From contig JAUIRK010000511.1 in assembly GCA_030549495.1 (NCBI GenBank), forward strand, positions 1,152,001-1,216,000: a stretch of 64,000 nucleotides of DNA, given 5' to 3'. Shown piece by piece: positions 22,745 through 34,200 of this stretch; position 1 is the stretch's first letter; the number at the start of each line of letters is the position of its first letter. The position numbers and the translations under genes were made by a program. The notes beneath the pieces were generated by a model. It had not been told where the DNA came from and made no database searches. It saw only the letters and a program-made list of their open reading frames with translations. This DNA comes from Nectonema munidae (lineage: Eukaryota > Nematomorpha > Nectonematoida > Nectonematidae).

Positions 22745-23645
22745 AGGGATTGCAAATCTTATATATATATATATATACATATACAATCTTGGACTTGGGG
22801 GTGATGGGCTCTTTGTGTATTGTTTATTAAGGGTGAATATCCATCTCTCTGAGGCACAAGTCCTATTTCTCTATTCTCTAAGGTGTGTGGGTGTAAATTT
22901 TTGCTAAGCTTGGCTTCCATTGTGTGTATCTGTCGAATTTAATGACGAGCATTGTTCTTATCTATTCTGCAGTTCCTCTTGACTTTGTTATAGCAAATGC
23001 GTTATAGAACAAGGGCTTACGAAAATAAGATTTCGTGGACACGCGATTTCCTTGACAACCAAAAGGAGCTTTTATCGAAATATGATCAATAGACTTTGAA
23101 ATATGCTGAATCGGAAGTAAATCTTTATTTGAGCCCAAAAAGAAAGAATTGGCTCTCAAATCAATTTGAAATATTGAAGTGAAATATACAAGTGTGAAAT
23201 CTGAAAGAATTCATTCTAGTGAAAAAATCATCTAAAAAAAGTGTAAACCCTTAATCCCATAGTTCAAAAAAACCGCGTTAAATATACCTATAGATACTTG
23301 ATAGAGTTGAATGATCAAGGCGTATTTAAATCAAGGATTCTCACACTTAAAAGATTTGCTCTTCCCACCAAGATTAATCTTCCTGCTCTCCAGCGAAATA
23401 TTAAGACCACATCGTACCTACATTTTTGTCTGGCGTTATCACATCCACCGATTAGATTCCTGCGTGTAGCAACAAAGTATGCATTCTTAAAAGAGATGTA
23501 TAGGTATCATTATTATTGCTCACTCGTTTTAACGCCATCTCTGGCAACCATGACAACTTGAACCAACTCAACTGGAAGTCATTACTTATCTCATACTACC
23601 CCCTTATTTTTTAGAGAGAACTTACTAAAGGTTAATGACCTATAA
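22745..23645. other. Spacer with (TA)n, no supported gene
   Basis: A (TA)n tract lies near 22757-22777. The open frames on either strand between 22960 and 23561 lack motifs. Confidence 0.3.
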
Positions 23646-23649
23646 ACTT

Positions 23650-24245
23650 TTAAATGGATTTCTACCTAAATAATGAGTTTATTGTATTTAATTACATGAA
23701 CCATGAATATAATCTACGAAATAAATCCAATTTATCACTTCCATCTTATTGCAAAAAATTATCTAAACAATCTATAAAATATAAAATTTCTCATAACTTT
23801 AACTTTTTTATGTTTAACTCTCAATGTATTCTTTCTAAAATAAGCACGTGTAAAAATATAATTAAAAAACTTCTTTTAGATAAATATAGTTTAACTTGTC
23901 ATTCTATTTGTGTGTAACAACCACCAATAGTTATTTAACAATATATTAACAGCCACTCATTCTAATCATGCGCACTGCACACTATCTGTATTTTATTCCA
24001 GCTAATGTGATTATTTTTACTTCATATTTATTTTATGAATATCCTATATGATGTATTTCTATTTCACTGATGTAATATGGGTTTTATTCATATCAGCGGC
24101 TTGTAGGCCTTTTGAATTTTTTCCTAACTATAAATATGCAATGTCTTTCTTTTTAAATTCCTTATTAAATTCTTTTTTTTATATGTTTAGTGGTGTATTC
24201 CAATTTTATTTTATCAATTAATAAATTTCTTCTTCTTTTTTCTTC
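23650..24245 (+). mobile_element. LINE 3' end (truncated non-LTR retrotransposon)
   Basis: The frame 23654-23917 reads HEYNLRNKSNLSLPSYCKKL, then SIKYKISHNFNFF, then a lysine-rich end (CKNIIKKLLLDKY). This is the usual C-terminal tail after the reverse transcriptase of jockey/CR1-like LINEs. A T-rich 3' UTR follows with GGCTTGTAGGCCTTTTGAAT (24099-24118) and an AATAAATTTCTTCTTCTT end at about 24221. No reverse transcriptase core is present, so it is a heavily 5'-truncated copy. The exact target duplication was not found. Confidence 0.5.
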
Positions 24246-24401
24246 TGGCACAACAAAATTTACTGTTGGAGGGTGCGCGGGGAAAGTAATTCCTACAAAA
24301 AAAATGTTTAAGTTGATTATTATCATAGAAGTTAAAACTTGCAAACAACGACCTTAAAATTGTTGCTTCAACCAAGGCGTAAACTTAAACTTATCAAAAA
24401 T

Positions 24402-24990
24402 TTATTTGCTAAAAAGATGTAAAATATTTTTTTGTTTCAAATTTGAAGTAGCAATAACATTAATTCTCTTATCTAAATCTTCTAATAATGATAATTCTCC
24501 TTCATTCCTGTTTTCCCTATACATTGTAAGGAAGTTCTGAATACATTGAAAGCGGCTTTCACATCTTTCTTGGCTGGCTGCCGTCTTTGGATTTCCTGTA
24601 TTGATCATTATCTGAGTCGTTGAGTCCAGGTCTTAAACATTCAATCAATTCTTTGCCAGTAAGTTCTCCAAAAGTTTCTTGGGTTTTGTCGGCTGTGATA
24701 AATTCTTCAAAAGACATCGCATTTAAAGAATCACTTTTTAAAATAGACATGTCTGGCAGAAGCTCAGTTAGAGATAAAACGTCTTTTTCTTCATCTTGTG
24801 AGACGGATTGTCTACCTTAGTAGTAAGTTGCGTTTGATTCCAACAGTTTACAATCGTTGAAGATTTCACAGAATGCCAAGATTTTTAGTATATCTCTAAT
24901 AGCGTCAGCTAATATGATGTAGTGAGTCACGTTAGCTTCATGTCGTTCTATAATCTCGTTTAATTGAAATCTTGTTTAGCGAATATGAAT
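24402..24990 (-). pseudogene. C-terminal remnant of a pogo/Tigger-like transposase
   Basis: Minus-strand pieces in order are EIIERHEANVTHYI with ADAIRDILKILAF (24990-24850), then SFEEFITADKTQETFGELTG with KELIECLRPG and LNDSDNDQ (about 24720-24600). The last is ELSLLEDLDKRINVIA with KQKNILHLFSK and a stop (24510-24402). The layout of DAI...I, an acidic GELT..EL block, a helical LE.L..I stretch and a K.K.I...F. end is that of CENP-B/pogo-type transposases after the DDE domain. The second and third pieces overlap in different frames, so at least one frameshift is present; a stop also lies between the first two. Confidence 0.5.
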
Positions 24991-26286
24991 TTTGAAATTT
25001 TAATATATTTTATTTCCAAATTATTATTTTTTTTATTTCAAATTTTTTTTAGTTTTTTTATTTTTTTATAAACACAAAAATCAAAAAGAACATTATTTTT
25101 TTAAATTATAATTATTTGCAAATTTTTTTAAACATAAAATTTGAAAAAAATTAAAAATAAATATATATTTAAATGGCAATGGCTGAAAATTTGTACTGAA
25201 GATTAAGTTGGCGAATGGAGGACAGCGAGGGTTGCTAAATCGCGGGAATTAACAAGTAAGGAAATCGCATCTGAGTAATTTTATGGCGATAAGCGGGGGT
25301 GGTGTTATTGGGGAGGAACACTTTTTTTTCTTGATAGCAATCATTTTCAAATTTATTTCAATTAAAAAGAAAACTACCAATCAAAATTTCAAATCTACCA
25401 CACAAAACTTGCAATAGTATTCGATCGCACTTTAAAATGTTATCGATATTTTCATTTACCTCGTTTTTCAAAGGTAACGGTCTTTTTCTTCTTCTTTCTA
25501 TTCTACAAAAATCGATCATATTCATCCTACAAAAATTGATCATAATAATCAGTAGTTATTCCACTGTTAAATCTTAGTTTTTATTTTTTTTCTCAAACAA
25601 TTTTTTTTATTGTATTATTAATTTAAATGACAAATATAATTAATAATTCTTCTTCTTCTTCTTCATATTCATCCGACAAATTACACAGCTTAATAAAAAT
25701 AGATGTGAATGAACATATTACAAATAAAGTTTATTTTGTGACACACATAACATATGTTTTCTTAGACACATATGTCAAAAAGTCAACAAGATTAACATCT
25801 TATCATTTTCCATAACAGTTCAATTATTATTTGTATATATATATTTTGTATATATATATTTTGACTGGAAAACCTTATTGAATTCAAAATTAACTAACAA
25901 TGTTGTTGAACAAAGCTTTGCACATCCAAATTACAAAAAAAAAAGAGAGATTAATTTTATGAAGCAGGTGGTATAAATATTATTTTTAGTAACTTTTTTA
26001 AAATACGGGTATTATTATATAAGTATATGTTGCATTAATTCACGTGTAGATTTTTGGCAAATCTTTGTTCTTGTGTTATATTGTGTGTATAGGTTGTTAA
26101 AACTTTGATTTTAAAAATAATAATATTAATAAAAATTAATGTGTATGGGAATAACAGATAACATTTTGCATGTCAAAAAGAGTGTTCTTGCGCTTCAAGC
26201 ATGATACCATATGTAGTGGCAGCGCACTTTTGTTACATATGGCGGCAATCTTGGAAAATAAGGAGGTGGTAGTGATGCGTTGAGTG
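24991..26286. other. AT-rich spacer 3' of the LIM-homeobox gene
   Basis: No gene supported. The part next to 26287 presumably contains the 3' UTR of the LIM-homeobox gene; TTTATT (complement AATAAA) words occur, but no single poly(A) site stands out. Confidence 0.3.
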
Positions 26287-26514
26287 CTATGTGGGAGGTG
26301 AGTTTTCAAATTTGCTGCAATTCGTGAAAACAGAATCACATGATGGAATCAAAGATCCTTCAACTTTGACATTCACATCCAAACCACTCCACTTATCTTC
26401 TTCCTCCTTCGTTAGATCTTCTCTTGAGATCACGTGGTTGGAAAAATTTTCAGAATCTGTTAAAGAATAACTTCCATTTCTCCGATACTTCGCTCTCGCA
26501 TTCTGAAACCAAAC
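26287..26514 (-). CDS. ap: LIM-homeobox gene, exon 4: homeodomain end and C-terminus
   Basis: The acceptor TTTCAAAG precedes VWFQNARAKYRRN, the DNA-recognition end of homeodomain helix 3, in phase 0 with the previous exon. This is the usual splice position in front of the conserved WFQN motif. The 62-residue tail is polar and acidic (REDLTKEEEDKWSGLDVNVK) and ends at TAG 26287-26289. It is shorter than the tail of vertebrate Lhx2/9 and lacks their Ser/Thr-rich end, so a further 3' exon by alternative splicing is possible. Confidence 0.85.
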   Translation of the reverse strand, partial: VWFQNARAKYRRNGSYSLTDSENFSNHVISREDLTKEEEDKWSGLDVNVKVEGSLIPSCDSVFTNCSKFENSPPT

Positions 26515-28640
26515 CTTTGAAAGATGCACAAATGGAATTAATAAATCCAAAATACTCTTTTTACAATCTAAACAAGACCGTCCTTATTAAAGAAATCCTG
26601 AGTTCCTAAATTTAAAATAACAATCAATATTCAATAATATGTTGAAAATCTACAACAAATTTTTTTTTGAACGTAAAAAGTTGTGATTTGCGTTTATTAA
26701 TAAAATTGGATGAAAGATGCAGTTATTTATATACTATGTTTGCTTATTAGCTGTATGTGTTAGAGTTGGGAAAACGATGATATTTTAGTTGATTTTTTGT
26801 TATCGTTCTGAAACTTTTTTAAATTAACGAAAACGACAACAACAAGGTATTTTTACGTTTGTGTTAATTTCTTTAATTTTTCGGTATATTTATTCTTACA
26901 ACAAATGTTATAAAACCGCCTGTAATCAGCTCGCGAATTTATATTCATTCTGCAAGTGATTACCAAAAAATTTTCGTTTTTTAATGTTTGAAATTTGATG
27001 CATAATATTGAACCATCATTTTCTAATGCTAACCGAAAAAAATCTTGGATCTTTCTCAGAATAACCATTGGAGAAGGAATGAACTCCTAGAGAGAAAATC
27101 TGAAAAGAACGTTTCTTTTTATTTTCCATTATAAATTACTTTCTCGTTTAAAAATTTCTTAAAAATTGAATTTACAAAAAAACTCGCATACTCCAAAATT
27201 TTAAACACTCAAATTCTGATCAAAAATTTTTTACTCTTTGAAACTAAATTGATAAAAGACAACTTTAACACATGAACCTCTTTTTTCCAACCATGTGTGT
27301 TAAAATTACAAACTTTCAATGTAATTAGTATTTGTGATTTGCAATAGATTTTTTGAAAAAAATTTAAAAAAATTAACGCAACTTTTTAGAGACGTAAGTT
27401 TTCTCAATCTCTATGCTTACTTTTCTCATAAAAGTATCTTGTGGAAAAATGAAGAAACGCAAAAGATGTGAAATTTGATCCTCAAAAAAAGCAAAAAAGT
27501 AATTTCTCTTTAAAAAGCGTATTCTTATAAATACATGAAAGTTGGGAACATATCTTAAAATGTAATCAATTTAATTTTATAGATAAACCTATGTTTTTAA
27601 AATAAAGATTATGGGTAACACTTACCCGTCATTTTACTACGAGCAAAAAGTAACAAGATAGAGATAGCGAAGCTCTTTTCGTTCCAAGTCTAGATTTTGC
27701 GTATATTATATTTTGGTTAACAAATATTTTAAAACATTTGGCTTGACAAATAAACTTTGCAGTTGTTCGTTTTGCTCGCGAATGCATACCTTTTTAAGTT
27801 AATCCTTTTAAGTAAGGGAATTGCAATATTCCATAATGAAATTAAAATTCTATTCCCATAAAACGTTTTAAAAAATCGAATTCTTAATTTTAAAAATATG
27901 AAAGTTGCTTTTTTAACGCAGCGTATTTAAAAGTGAAAATATTGCGACAAATGGAAGCGAGCTTATAACTTTATGATAGATTCACATCCTTGTATCATTT
28001 TAATTATGGCGTTCGTACAAATTGTACTTTATTCGCAAAGCCTGGTATCTGCTTTGGAAATGATTTTAAAATGGCTTCTACTTTTATTTTGAGATCTTTC
28101 AGCGTGAAAAATAATGAATAATGGAGTATAAATTATCATTTTTGAGAAAATTGCAAGCATTTGTGTGAACTACATTTTTGCACTCGCTTCCTTCAAAAAG
28201 TATTATTTATTGCTAAATTGTTTGTTTCAAATTATATAAATTTTAGTGTTGACAAGTAGTCCATTAATAATATCACATCATCGTTTTGTCAATCAATGTT
28301 TTGCCCTTATTTTATTGGCTATGTGCATGTCAATCAAAAAAATTAAATTTAAGCTAATATTCAAAATCAATAAAAAATATTTCTTAATAGTATTCCAGAT
28401 GTAATTCTATTTAAGATATATAGTTATCAAATATAGTTTCAAACTCTTATATCCCCAGGAAAGAATATTTTTGATAAGTGAACAGAGAATAGTAATGCTC
28501 AGGATCAGCAATCTAATCCAGATTCCCTGAATCAAGATACTATCAGTAATCACTCACCCACAAGAACTAATACTTCTTTCACATCTTGACAATAAATCAT
28601 TTTAATAAAGTTCAATTTATTTAAAAATAGTGCAAATTAT
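26515..28640. other. Intron 3 of the LIM-homeobox gene, first part
   Basis: No gene, RNA or element could be supported in this AT-rich segment of the 3.0-kb intron between the two homeodomain exons. Confidence 0.35.
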
Positions 28641-29140
28641 AACCGAAATAAACCGAAACCTTTCGAAAGACTTTTAGAAAATTAAAAAAAAGAGACTGTA
28701 TTCCAAATATTTAAAAAAAAAAATTTTTCACTTTTTATTCCTTTATTATAAAATGAAAATTTTCACATGAAAAACTCAATTTTTCAAAATCTTATTTATA
28801 AATAAATTAAAAATTATGTTAAGTATTTGAATGCTTAACTATAGTTAGAAATAAAAATGAAAAAATTCAATGAAAAAAAATTTAAAAAAAATCATTCTAA
28901 ATAGTTCAAATCTTTGAAACACATCGCCTTATTTTTATTTTGTTTGAAAAAAGTGAAAATTTCAAAAGTTTTGACAAAAGTTCGGTTTATTTCATTTTTT
29001 CAAAAAAGTAAAAAAAAAAATTTTATTCTAAATAGTTTTAAAAGCATCGAACCACATTGTAATATTTTTAATTTGTTTCAAAAACTTCTAGATTCCTGAA
29101 AGTTTTTAAAAGATTCGCATTATTTCGGTTTAATTCGGTT
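28641..29140. mobile_element. Candidate element with AACCGAA inverted ends and internal tandem duplication
   Basis: AACCGAAATAAACCGAAA at 28641 pairs with its near complement TTTCGGTTTAATTCGGTT at 29123-29140, and a TCTTTTA word follows inside each end. Between 28893 and 29140 a unit of about 130 bases starting TTCTAAATAGTT is present twice. No coding capacity. Lack of a clear target duplication leaves the type open. It lies inside LIM-homeobox intron 3. Confidence 0.5.
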
Positions 29141-29556
29141 AAAAAAAGTCACAGTCTTAAAAACACACTTCACGTGATATTCTAATTGTTATAATTTTGA
29201 TTAGTAAAAACAAACACTTCAAATGGATAAGATGAAGGAAATGCCTGACATCTTAGAATTTCCTTTTTATCGTTTATGTGTATTCCTGGATTATACTGAG
29301 TTGTTTATTTAGCTATTTATATAACAAATTTTATATCAATTACATAGCGCTTTTTAAACCCCTACGAATTTGCTAAATAGCCCGCATATGGTAATTTAGA
29401 GCAACTTTGTGAACCAGTGGATATGCCAAAAACTTTTAGAAAACAATGTCTAATTATCGGTTCTTTGCTTAGAATAAAGATTGCAGCGTTTGTTCTCTTC
29501 ATAAGTTAGAATGGATAGCTGTTCTTAAAAAGCGCAAAGGGAAATAGGACACATAC

Positions 29557-29726
29557 TTGAAGCACACGTTTCGTGAGTCCGGTCTTTTGTGACAGCTGCT
29601 TCAAGTCTTTGGCGTCCGGATTGTGATTCACATCAAAGTAGGTTTTCATCACGCGCAGTTGGTGATGCTTGAAGGATGTCCTGATGCGCTTGTTCTTGCT
29701 TCTGATGTCGAAGTTGGAAGAAAAGG
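29557..29726 (-). CDS. ap: LIM-homeobox gene, exon 3: first 47 residues of homeodomain
   Basis: The acceptor ATCCTTTTTCAG joins the previous exon inside a Pro codon. The donor GTATGT follows VLQ in phase 0. The sequence NKRIRTSFKHHQLRVMKTYF then DVNHNPDAKDLKQL then SQKTGLTKRVLQ is diagnostic for the apterous/Lhx2/Lhx9 class: the FKHHQLR..K.YF and NHNPDAKDLKQL..KTGLTKRVLQ blocks are nearly invariant in that class. The factor binds TAAT-type sites and in arthropods specifies dorsal appendage identity and neurons; that role is family knowledge. Confidence 0.95.
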
Positions 29727-29825
29727 CTGAAAAAGGATTTATAGAAAATCGAAAAGCATTCAAAGCGATTCAAAACTTGAAAAAAAATGTTTTATTGCTT
29801 TTTAGTTAATTATAGAGTGAGCCTA

Positions 29826-30409
29826 ACTCTAACCCTAACCTTTCTTGTTAAAAGTTAGTCAGCCACTTTGAGAGACAAACGCTATTATGGTTAAAATATG
29901 AAATTTAACAATGAAGTTGTTTGCAGCGAATTTCCGTGCCGTCAATCATCATCTACAGCGAATGATATTTCAGAGCATTGTCCTAGAACGAATCAAAATC
30001 GCTTACAATCAAAATGGCTAAAAGTCATATTAAATCCCGCAAATTTGTGATTCCTTAATGATTCTTGGGACGTTAATGACTTTTTGGTTTAATCCACTTC
30101 CTATTATATCGATCTGTCTAATATTCATCCTAATACATATCATATCTTAAATCTACTCAAATCAACTTGATCCTTCATTCCAATTAGCATTTTTTGCTCT
30201 TAAACATTTTATCATGATGAAGTATCGTATTTTCTTTTTTTTTTTTAAAAAGCTTAAATTTTGGAGTTTTTCAGTTAAATTTAATCCGCAAATGTTTCAA
30301 AATTCGCTTGCAAAATGGGAATAAGACATTTCATAGAGGAATAATTCGTGAATCGAACTTTGTTTTAAACAAAAGAAAGAAAAATCAGGATTAAAATGAG
30401 CGATCCAAG
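29826..30409. other. Intron 2 of the LIM-homeobox gene, left part
   Basis: No gene or RNA supported. The only notable word is a two-unit CTAACC-like stretch at 29824-29840, too short to call. Confidence 0.35.
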
Positions 30410-30699
30410 CAGGGATGGACGGAGAGGGGGGATAGATGGGATGCATACCCCCCCCCATCAGCAATTTATTCAAGAAAAATTAAGGTTGGAGTCCACCCTA
30501 AAATAGAAATCAAAATTGATGAAGTCATTGATCGGTTTTCAAAGCAAAAAGAAAGAAGAAAAGACTTTGTAATATCATTTTAATCATTTATTTTACATAC
30601 GTTTTCAAATTTCTTCCTTAATGAAATGTGTAAAATATTTTGATAATATTAGTATACGCCCCCCCCCCCCCCCACAAAAGATTTCTGGATCCCCCACTG
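30410..30699. mobile_element. hAT-type miniature element with 8-bp TSD
   Basis: The 290-bp insert starts CAGGGATGGACGGAG with a G run. It ends with a C run, then AGATTTCTGGATCCCCCACTG. The 8-bp duplication GATCCAAG is exact (30402-30409 and 30700-30707). The end sequence TTTCTGGATCC is shared with the element at 7137-7396, so the two are close relatives. It lies in the intron between the LIM2 and homeodomain exons. No coding capacity. Confidence 0.9.
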
Positions 30700-30876
30700 G
30701 ATCCAAGGGACAACAACGCAAAAGACAACACATATGAGACTTATGCGAAAAAAATAAAAGTTTTGCGTTTACGACAAAATTGACGCAGGCGTATTTTCAA
30801 TGCTCTATATTTTGAAAAAAACGCAATTGTCAAAAGGAAGTTCCGACTTGGGAAGGAAAGACAGACGACGACTTAC

Positions 30877-31232
30877 GCAAGAGAATGCTGGAATCTTCAC
30901 TTTTCGTGGAACCCTTGTGAGCGTGACTTTTTTTGGGGCGTCCCTTGCTCTTGAAGGGTGCGGATGGGGAGGATACGGACGAAGGAAAGAGATTCTTCAT
31001 TTTCGTGACGTAGGAGAGCGTTGTGTTGAATTCGGAGTTGGCGTCGACCAAGTGAAGCTCGCAGAACAACTTTTCATTCCTCTCGATGAAGAATTCGCCA
31101 GGGAGAAGCGCCTTTTGACAGGACGAGCATGTGAAGCAGTTCAAGTGGTAGAGGAAGGATTTTGCCTTCATTATGAGGTCGGTTGAGGAGATGGACAAGT
31201 GACACTTGCGACACTCGTTTATGTTGAACACT
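30877..31232 (-). CDS. ap: LIM-homeobox gene, exon 2: LIM2 domain and basic linker
   Basis: After the acceptor TTCATATCAG the frame continues KVFNINECRKC. The second LIM domain shows all zinc ligands (C-x2-C in ECRKC, H-x2-C-x2-C-x2-C in YHLNCFTCSSC, and C-x2-H in FCELH). A linker of about 65 residues rich in Ser, Lys and Pro (KSKGRPKKSHAHKG) follows and connects to the homeodomain. The donor GTAAGT splits a codon after one base. LIM domains bind Ldb/Chip cofactors; this is family knowledge. Confidence 0.95.
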
Positions 31233-34200
31233 CTGATATGAACATAAAAGGAATATGAGAATGAAGACCATATCTGCATGAAAACATTTAAATAACTATT
31301 TTATAAATTAGTAATACGGATTAATTTGCACGTTGAATTGTAAAAGTGAAGGTGCTCGCGGATTAATTCTTAAAAATTGGGCAATTTATGACGTGTAACA
31401 TCAGTTAGATATAACTACATTATTTCAGTGCCCAAAAAAAAGTAAAATTTTATTTCACATATCTCTAAGAAGAAGAAAAGAGAAGATGAAGTTCATCTCT
31501 AGGTCTACAGAAAAAATTGGTGTAGAGTCAGTGAACTCGAACCAACGAGCCAACTCAAACTATAACTATAACAAAGATGATTTAGAAGCGGGAGAGTGTA
31601 AGTAACAAGATTATGCGTCAAAATGAAATAAAATGAGTTGGAAGTTAAGTTTTTGCCTTTTCGGGTTTGAAATTTTAATTGGGGGTTGAGTTTGTCTTTC
31701 ACAATTTTATGTGCGAGACGCTTGCGAGTATTTTTTTTATTACGGATGTTGGGCTGGTGCAAAATAAAATTATATAAAAAAAATTTTTTGGCGCGCAACC
31801 AGAAAAAAATTAGGGGGGGGGTGGCTAAAGCAAAAAAAGTACCTGTAAAAGAGAGATAGAAGAGCAAAGGTTTTTTGAATGAAGTAAAAGGCCCAAATAG
31901 TCGTGATTTTATTTAAAATTGTATTAAATTTCCCATGGATATTAGTTTTAGAAGATATATAATAGAAATGATTCATTTTTAAATGTATATGCTTTTATGA
32001 AGAAGTTTGCTTGCCGTTCGCATAAATTGAACCCTCACTCCCAGCACAATTCAAAAACATGTAGACGCTTTCAAGCGCGCGACGGTGGGACCTTATTTTC
32101 CCGTTTCGCGATGACAAGTGCGGCCAAAAAGTGCTTCCATGTACAAAGATGTGCTCATCCATAACGAGTGAAGTTGCGTGAGAAAGATGCTCCAAGAATG
32201 TGTTCTACGCTCTTCCATGATTTGCACACATTGCACACCATTTTGAAGCGCAGCGTGAAGAAAATTGTGTTGACATGTTCAAATCTCCTTCTTGCCTTTT
32301 GAAGGATTGACAGACAGGTCACGCCTCTCTGCCTCTCTGAGTGAGGTGTCACATAACTCACACCCTCATTACAATAAAAATGTCATTAGGAGACTCTCAA
32401 AGTTACATCGTAATTATCATCACGACTATACGCATTGTTCACACGTGACCGCGTTGTCTCATGGAGCCTAGACAGGATGCGTGCTCCAGCCACAAGTTGT
32501 ATGCGCGAAAAGATTTTCACCGCATTTCCACCCAACCACACGCACACATCTAGAAATGGAACGAAGTAGAACTCTTGATTTAGGACATAGAACTAAACTT
32601 GATTGAACCTATATGCTCCAAAATGGCGTCATCTTCTACCCTCTCCCTGCATGGCCCATCCAACCAAAGTATTGATAGGAGCTCGAAGAATCTGTTGCAG
32701 GAAAAAGGAGCATGAAGAGGTGATCTCAAGCAAAAGACTGAGAGCAATGATAGAATGGATCAGTGCCATTGACCTCCAAATCTCGACAAAGAAGGAGAAG
32801 GAGAAGGGAATGAATGTGGCTCAATCTATCACTATGTGTCAAATTGCTCTAGCATCTTCATTGCCCTATAACCGAGCTTCACCTCACTTCTTTTCGATCC
32901 ACAGAAGATTATTATGGAAACTAAAAAGTACAATTCTAAATTGGATGCTAGAGAAACTACATCTGAGTCTTTTACTTTTTAAATCAATAAACTTCACATC
33001 AATAACTAAGGATTCATTGGAGGCAAGAAGAGGCACAAAAAACTATGAGATATCGAGACCGTCGTAACAATGAAGTAAAAAGCCATAAAACTTACACTAA
33101 TTAAATTCAAAAAGTACTTTTCATTGGTGAAAATATGCTTCCAATCAATCAAATACTAATCGAATATATTCATGGATACGTTTAAAAAAGGAGAGTTAAT
33201 GACGGGTTATCGCACGTTCTTCCATGAAGATGTAGTTACAGCGATGTTGTTGCATTTAATGGTATAACTTGTGGATATACATTTAGCCATGAGTCGTGAA
33301 ACATATTTCTCTAACATTTTCTTTCATTATGCTACAAATGGTTTTCATCATTTACAGGAAAGTGTGGGTAAGTTAAATTTTTCATTCCATTTATTTTTGA
33401 TAAAAATTTCTGACACGCATTAAAATTTTGATAAACGCGTTTACCACGTCTTAGACCGTTTAAATTGGGGGAAATGAAAAGATTTCAAAATTAAAGATCT
33501 CAATTGATTTAACGATAATTGAATTAGAGAAAATCGACATTGTCCTATTTTTTATTTGAATAAATTCACCAACCTTGCTTGTCATCATTAGGTTCAATAA
33601 CCAAGTCTTGCTTTAGTGAATCTTGCAATAAAGAAGAAAACACAGAAGTTCATCATTTCCCACTTAAAGGAAATACAAAATATTACAGAGTCTAAGATAA
33701 ATTTTCGTGCACTACCCTCATCAACAGATCTTGACATACCAACTGGTACTGGTATTGGAGTTCTGATTGGATATAAAGTTAAAGCTTTGCTTTTATGCGT
33801 GCGGGTTCAGGGGGGACGCTTGTGGCCATTTTATTTTTTATTGCAAATAAACTGCAAAATATATAATAACGATTATGATTGAAATATATATATAATATAT
33901 ATGCTATACGTACACTACATTTCTTATAGAAGGAAAATTTTTTCTATAATCTTGATTAAAAAAGCTCTTTCTGGTATACGTGTGTGTTGAAGAAGTGTTG
34001 TTAAAATTTTATGATACCTTCCTTCTCTCTTACTGTTAGCACATATTAAGGATTTTATATGATTCCGACTTTTTCATAAATTAAGTTTTATGATTTAAAA
34101 TTTGCATTTAAAAGCAACATTTAAAGAGGAGAGGATAAGCGTCATTCCTTCTTCAAGTGCTGAAACACTTTTCATGATTCCTCGCCGCACCACGATAAAT

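Noticed and set aside
29824-29840. CTAACTCTAACCCTAACC telomere-like word
   Set aside because: Only about three imperfect units inside a gene intron, and arthropod telomeres usually use another motif.
32603-33067. 154-codon plus frame
   Set aside because: It starts at a non-ATG codon, has no motif and overlaps other frames of similar quality; only the island was reported.
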